Shown here: one piece after another, positions 5,807-7,390 of the stretch
How the letters are laid out: the number at the start of each line of letters is the position of its first letter
How positions within the stretch are numbered: the stretch's first letter is position 1
From: an uncultured Eubacterium sp.
GTDB lineage: Bacteria; Bacillota; Clostridia; Lachnospirales; Lachnospiraceae
Reading direction: 5' to 3'
Length of the DNA stretch: 7,390 nt
Assembly: GCA_900550135.1 (NCBI GenBank)
Contig: URQO01000075.1
Span: forward strand, 1-7,390
Position numbers and translations under genes: made by a program
The notes under the pieces: generated by a model
The model's database searches: none
Seen by the model: the letters and a program-made list of their open reading frames with translations, nothing else
What the model was told of the DNA's origin: nothing

Positions 5807-5853
5807 CTTATAGTTGCAGATAAATATAGATTTGCAACACTAAAACTATAAGA
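5806..5853 (+). repeat. Overlapping inverted repeats at the argH start region
   Basis: TCTTATAGTT (5806-5815) and AACTATAAGA (5844-5853) form a perfect 10-bp inverted repeat. Within it GTTGCA (5813-5818) and TGCAAC (5833-5838) form another; both use the bases 5813-5815, so they exclude each other. The outer arm begins at the -10 hexamer, mostly before the predicted start point, so it fits a DNA operator better than an RNA hairpin; the inner one could form in the mRNA leader. Confidence 0.4.
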
Positions 5854-5870
5854 AATAGCGAGGTATACAT

Positions 5871-7241
5871 ATGAAATTATGGGGTGGCCGTTTTACAAAG
5901 GAAGAAAATCAGTTGGTTCACAACTTTAATGAATCTCTTTCTTTTGACCAGAAATTTTATGCACAGGATATTAGAGGCAGTATTGCACATGTAAAGATGC
6001 TTGGAAAGCAAAATATCATTTCAGAAGATGAAATGAACCAGATTATTGCCGGATTGGAAGGTATCAAAAAGGATATTGATAAAGGCACACTTCTATTTAC
6101 AAAAGACAGCGAAGACATCCATAGCTTTGTTGAAGCAAATTTAATTGAGCGTATTGGTGATGCCGGCAAAAAACTTCACACCGGAAGAAGCCGTAATGAC
6201 CAGGTTGCTTTGGATATGAAGCTTTATACACGAGATGAAGTTGTTATGATAAATTCTTTATTAAAAACACTTCTTTCATCACTTTTAAAAGTTATGGAAA
6301 ATAATACAAATACATTTATGCCGGGATTTACACATTTGCAAAAAGCCCAGCCTATAACTTTGGCTCATCATTTTGGTGCTTATTTTGAAATGTTTAAGCG
6401 TGACCGTAACAGACTTGATGACATATACAAGCGTATGAACTACTGTCCACTTGGTTCAGGTGCTTTAGCTGGTACAACATATCCACTTGATAGAGAATAC
6501 ACTGCTTCATTGCTGGATTTTGACGGACCAACTCTTAACAGTATGGATTCTGTTTCTGACAGGGATTATGTTATTGAGCTTCTCAGCGCACTTTCAACTA
6601 TTATGATGCACTTAAGCAGATTCTGTGAAGAAATATGTATATGGAATTCAAATGAATATAGATTTGTAAATATTGACGATTCTTACAGTACAGGTTCAAG
6701 TATTATGCCCCAGAAGAAAAATCCTGACATTGCTGAACTTATCCGTGGTAAGACAGGCCGTGTTTACGGTGCCCTTACTTCTATTCTTACAACAATGAAA
6801 GGGCTTCCTCTTGCATACAACAAGGATATGCAGGAAGATAAGGAGCTTACATTTGATGCAATTGACACTGTAAAGGGATGTATTGTTTTATTTACAGGCA
6901 TGATTGATACAATGACATTTAATAAAGATGTTATGGAAAACAGTACAAAACATGGATTTACTAATGCTACTGATGCAGCAGATTACCTTGTAAATCATGG
7001 AGTTCCATTTAGAGATGCTCATGGTATTGTCGGACAGTTAGTTTTATTCTGTGAAGAAAAGAAAATTGCCCTTGATGATATGACATTAGATGAATATAAA
7101 GCTATCAGTCCTGTATTTGAAGATGACATTTATGATGCAATCAGCCTTGAGACTTGTGTAAACAAACGTACAACTATTGGTGCTCCGGGACCTGATGCAA
7201 TGGCAAAAGTTATTGAAATTTATAAGGAATATTTAAAATAA
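5871..7241 (+). CDS. argH: Argininosuccinate lyase
   Basis: Splits argininosuccinate into arginine and fumarate, the last step of arginine synthesis; a cytosolic homotetramer of the fumarase/aspartase superfamily. The protein has 456 residues, the usual length. It starts with the family's MKLWGGRF. HTGRSRND (103-110) and PGFTHLQKAQP (151-161, with Thr154 and His155) form active-site segments. The superfamily signature GSSIMPQKKNP (275-285) carries the mobile-loop catalytic serine (Ser276/277). The C-terminus has KGLPLAYNKDMQEDK (310-324), also typical. The start has GAGG (5860-5863) 7 nt upstream. No other arginine gene adjoins it within the window, so argG is not in view and the gene appears to have its own promoter. 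No T-run terminator with a GC stem follows in 7242-7390; only an AT-only repeat, TTTATTT with AAATAAA (7242-7257), is visible. Confidence 0.97.
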   Translation: MKLWGGRFTKEENQLVHNFNESLSFDQKFYAQDIRGSIAHVKMLGKQNIISEDEMNQIIAGLEGIKKDIDKGTLLFTKDSEDIHSFVEANLIERIGDAGKKLHTGRSRNDQVALDMKLYTRDEVVMINSLLKTLLSSLLKVMENNTNTFMPGFTHLQKAQPITLAHHFGAYFEMFKRDRNRLDDIYKRMNYCPLGSGALAGTTYPLDREYTASLLDFDGPTLNSMDSVSDRDYVIELLSALSTIMMHLSRFCEEICIWNSNEYRFVNIDDSYSTGSSIMPQKKNPDIAELIRGKTGRVYGALTSILTTMKGLPLAYNKDMQEDKELTFDAIDTVKGCIVLFTGMIDTMTFNKDVMENSTKHGFTNATDAADYLVNHGVPFRDAHGIVGQLVLFCEEKKIALDDMTLDEYKAISPVFEDDIYDAISLETCVNKRTTIGAPGPDAMAKVIEIYKEYLK

Positions 7242-7390
7242 TTTATTTTCAAATAAAAAAGTGTATATTTATAATTTTGAAAAATATATTCAGAATTTTA
7301 AAGATTGTGTAACCTAAAAATTAATATAATAAAAAAAAGAGAGTGTGAAAGTTTTTCTGTAAATTAAATATTTAAATATAATTAATAGGC

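Noticed and set aside
7303..7330. Possible promoter with TATAAT (7325-7330) near the right edge
   Set aside because: No acceptable -35 at 16-18 bp and no gene start is visible before the window ends.
1..7390. CRISPR array, insertion sequence, tRNA or rRNA gene, prophage or attachment site
   Set aside because: No regularly spaced repeats, transposase frames, terminal inverted repeats with target duplications, or RNA gene signatures were found on either strand.

Overview
The window looks like chromosomal DNA from a low-GC Firmicute, most likely a Lachnospiraceae-type Clostridium relative. The evidence is the AT-rich sequence, sigma-A-type TTGAna/TATAAT promoters, GGAGG-type ribosome binding sites, a perfect CIRCE operator, and a small protein I recall as a Lachnospiraceae-enriched DUF family (DUF5721). 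No mobile element, CRISPR array, rRNA or tRNA gene was seen.

Left part (1-1411, minus strand): the C-terminal end of an RHS/YD-repeat polymorphic toxin, without the long repeat shell that normally precedes it. The RHS core ends at a DPSG motif. It is followed by a Lys-rich tip of about 220 residues whose His/Asp pattern resembles zinc-dependent phospholipase C or S1/P1 nucleases. Directly downstream, and cut by the window edge, is the start of a second gene with a signal-peptide-like N-terminus. Its ribosome binding site overlaps the toxin stop codon, so it is the obvious candidate immunity gene.

Divergent region (1412-1698): two strong promoters point away from each other. The leftward one has a 12-bp palindrome in its spacer and leads within about 115 nt into a strong intrinsic terminator placed before the RHS start. 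This predicts either an attenuated leader or a small RNA. The rightward one places its predicted start point on the ATG of the DUF5721-like gene, predicting a leaderless mRNA.

Middle (1699-4638): the DUF5721-like gene, then an AT-rich gap with three short direct repeats, a perfect CIRCE element and a sigma-A promoter, then htpG (bacterial Hsp90). The HtpG has an unusually long charged segment between its N-terminal and middle domains. A large branched hairpin lies between the convergent htpG and dus genes and can terminate both.

Right part (4629-7390): dus (tRNA dihydrouridine synthase, minus strand) and argH (argininosuccinate lyase, plus strand) diverge from a 285-bp spacer. argH has a clear promoter and a short leader containing alternative inverted repeats. 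These two genes are ordinary housekeeping genes. The unusual material is the orphan toxin tip with its putative immunity gene and leader, and the HrcA-type control of htpG.
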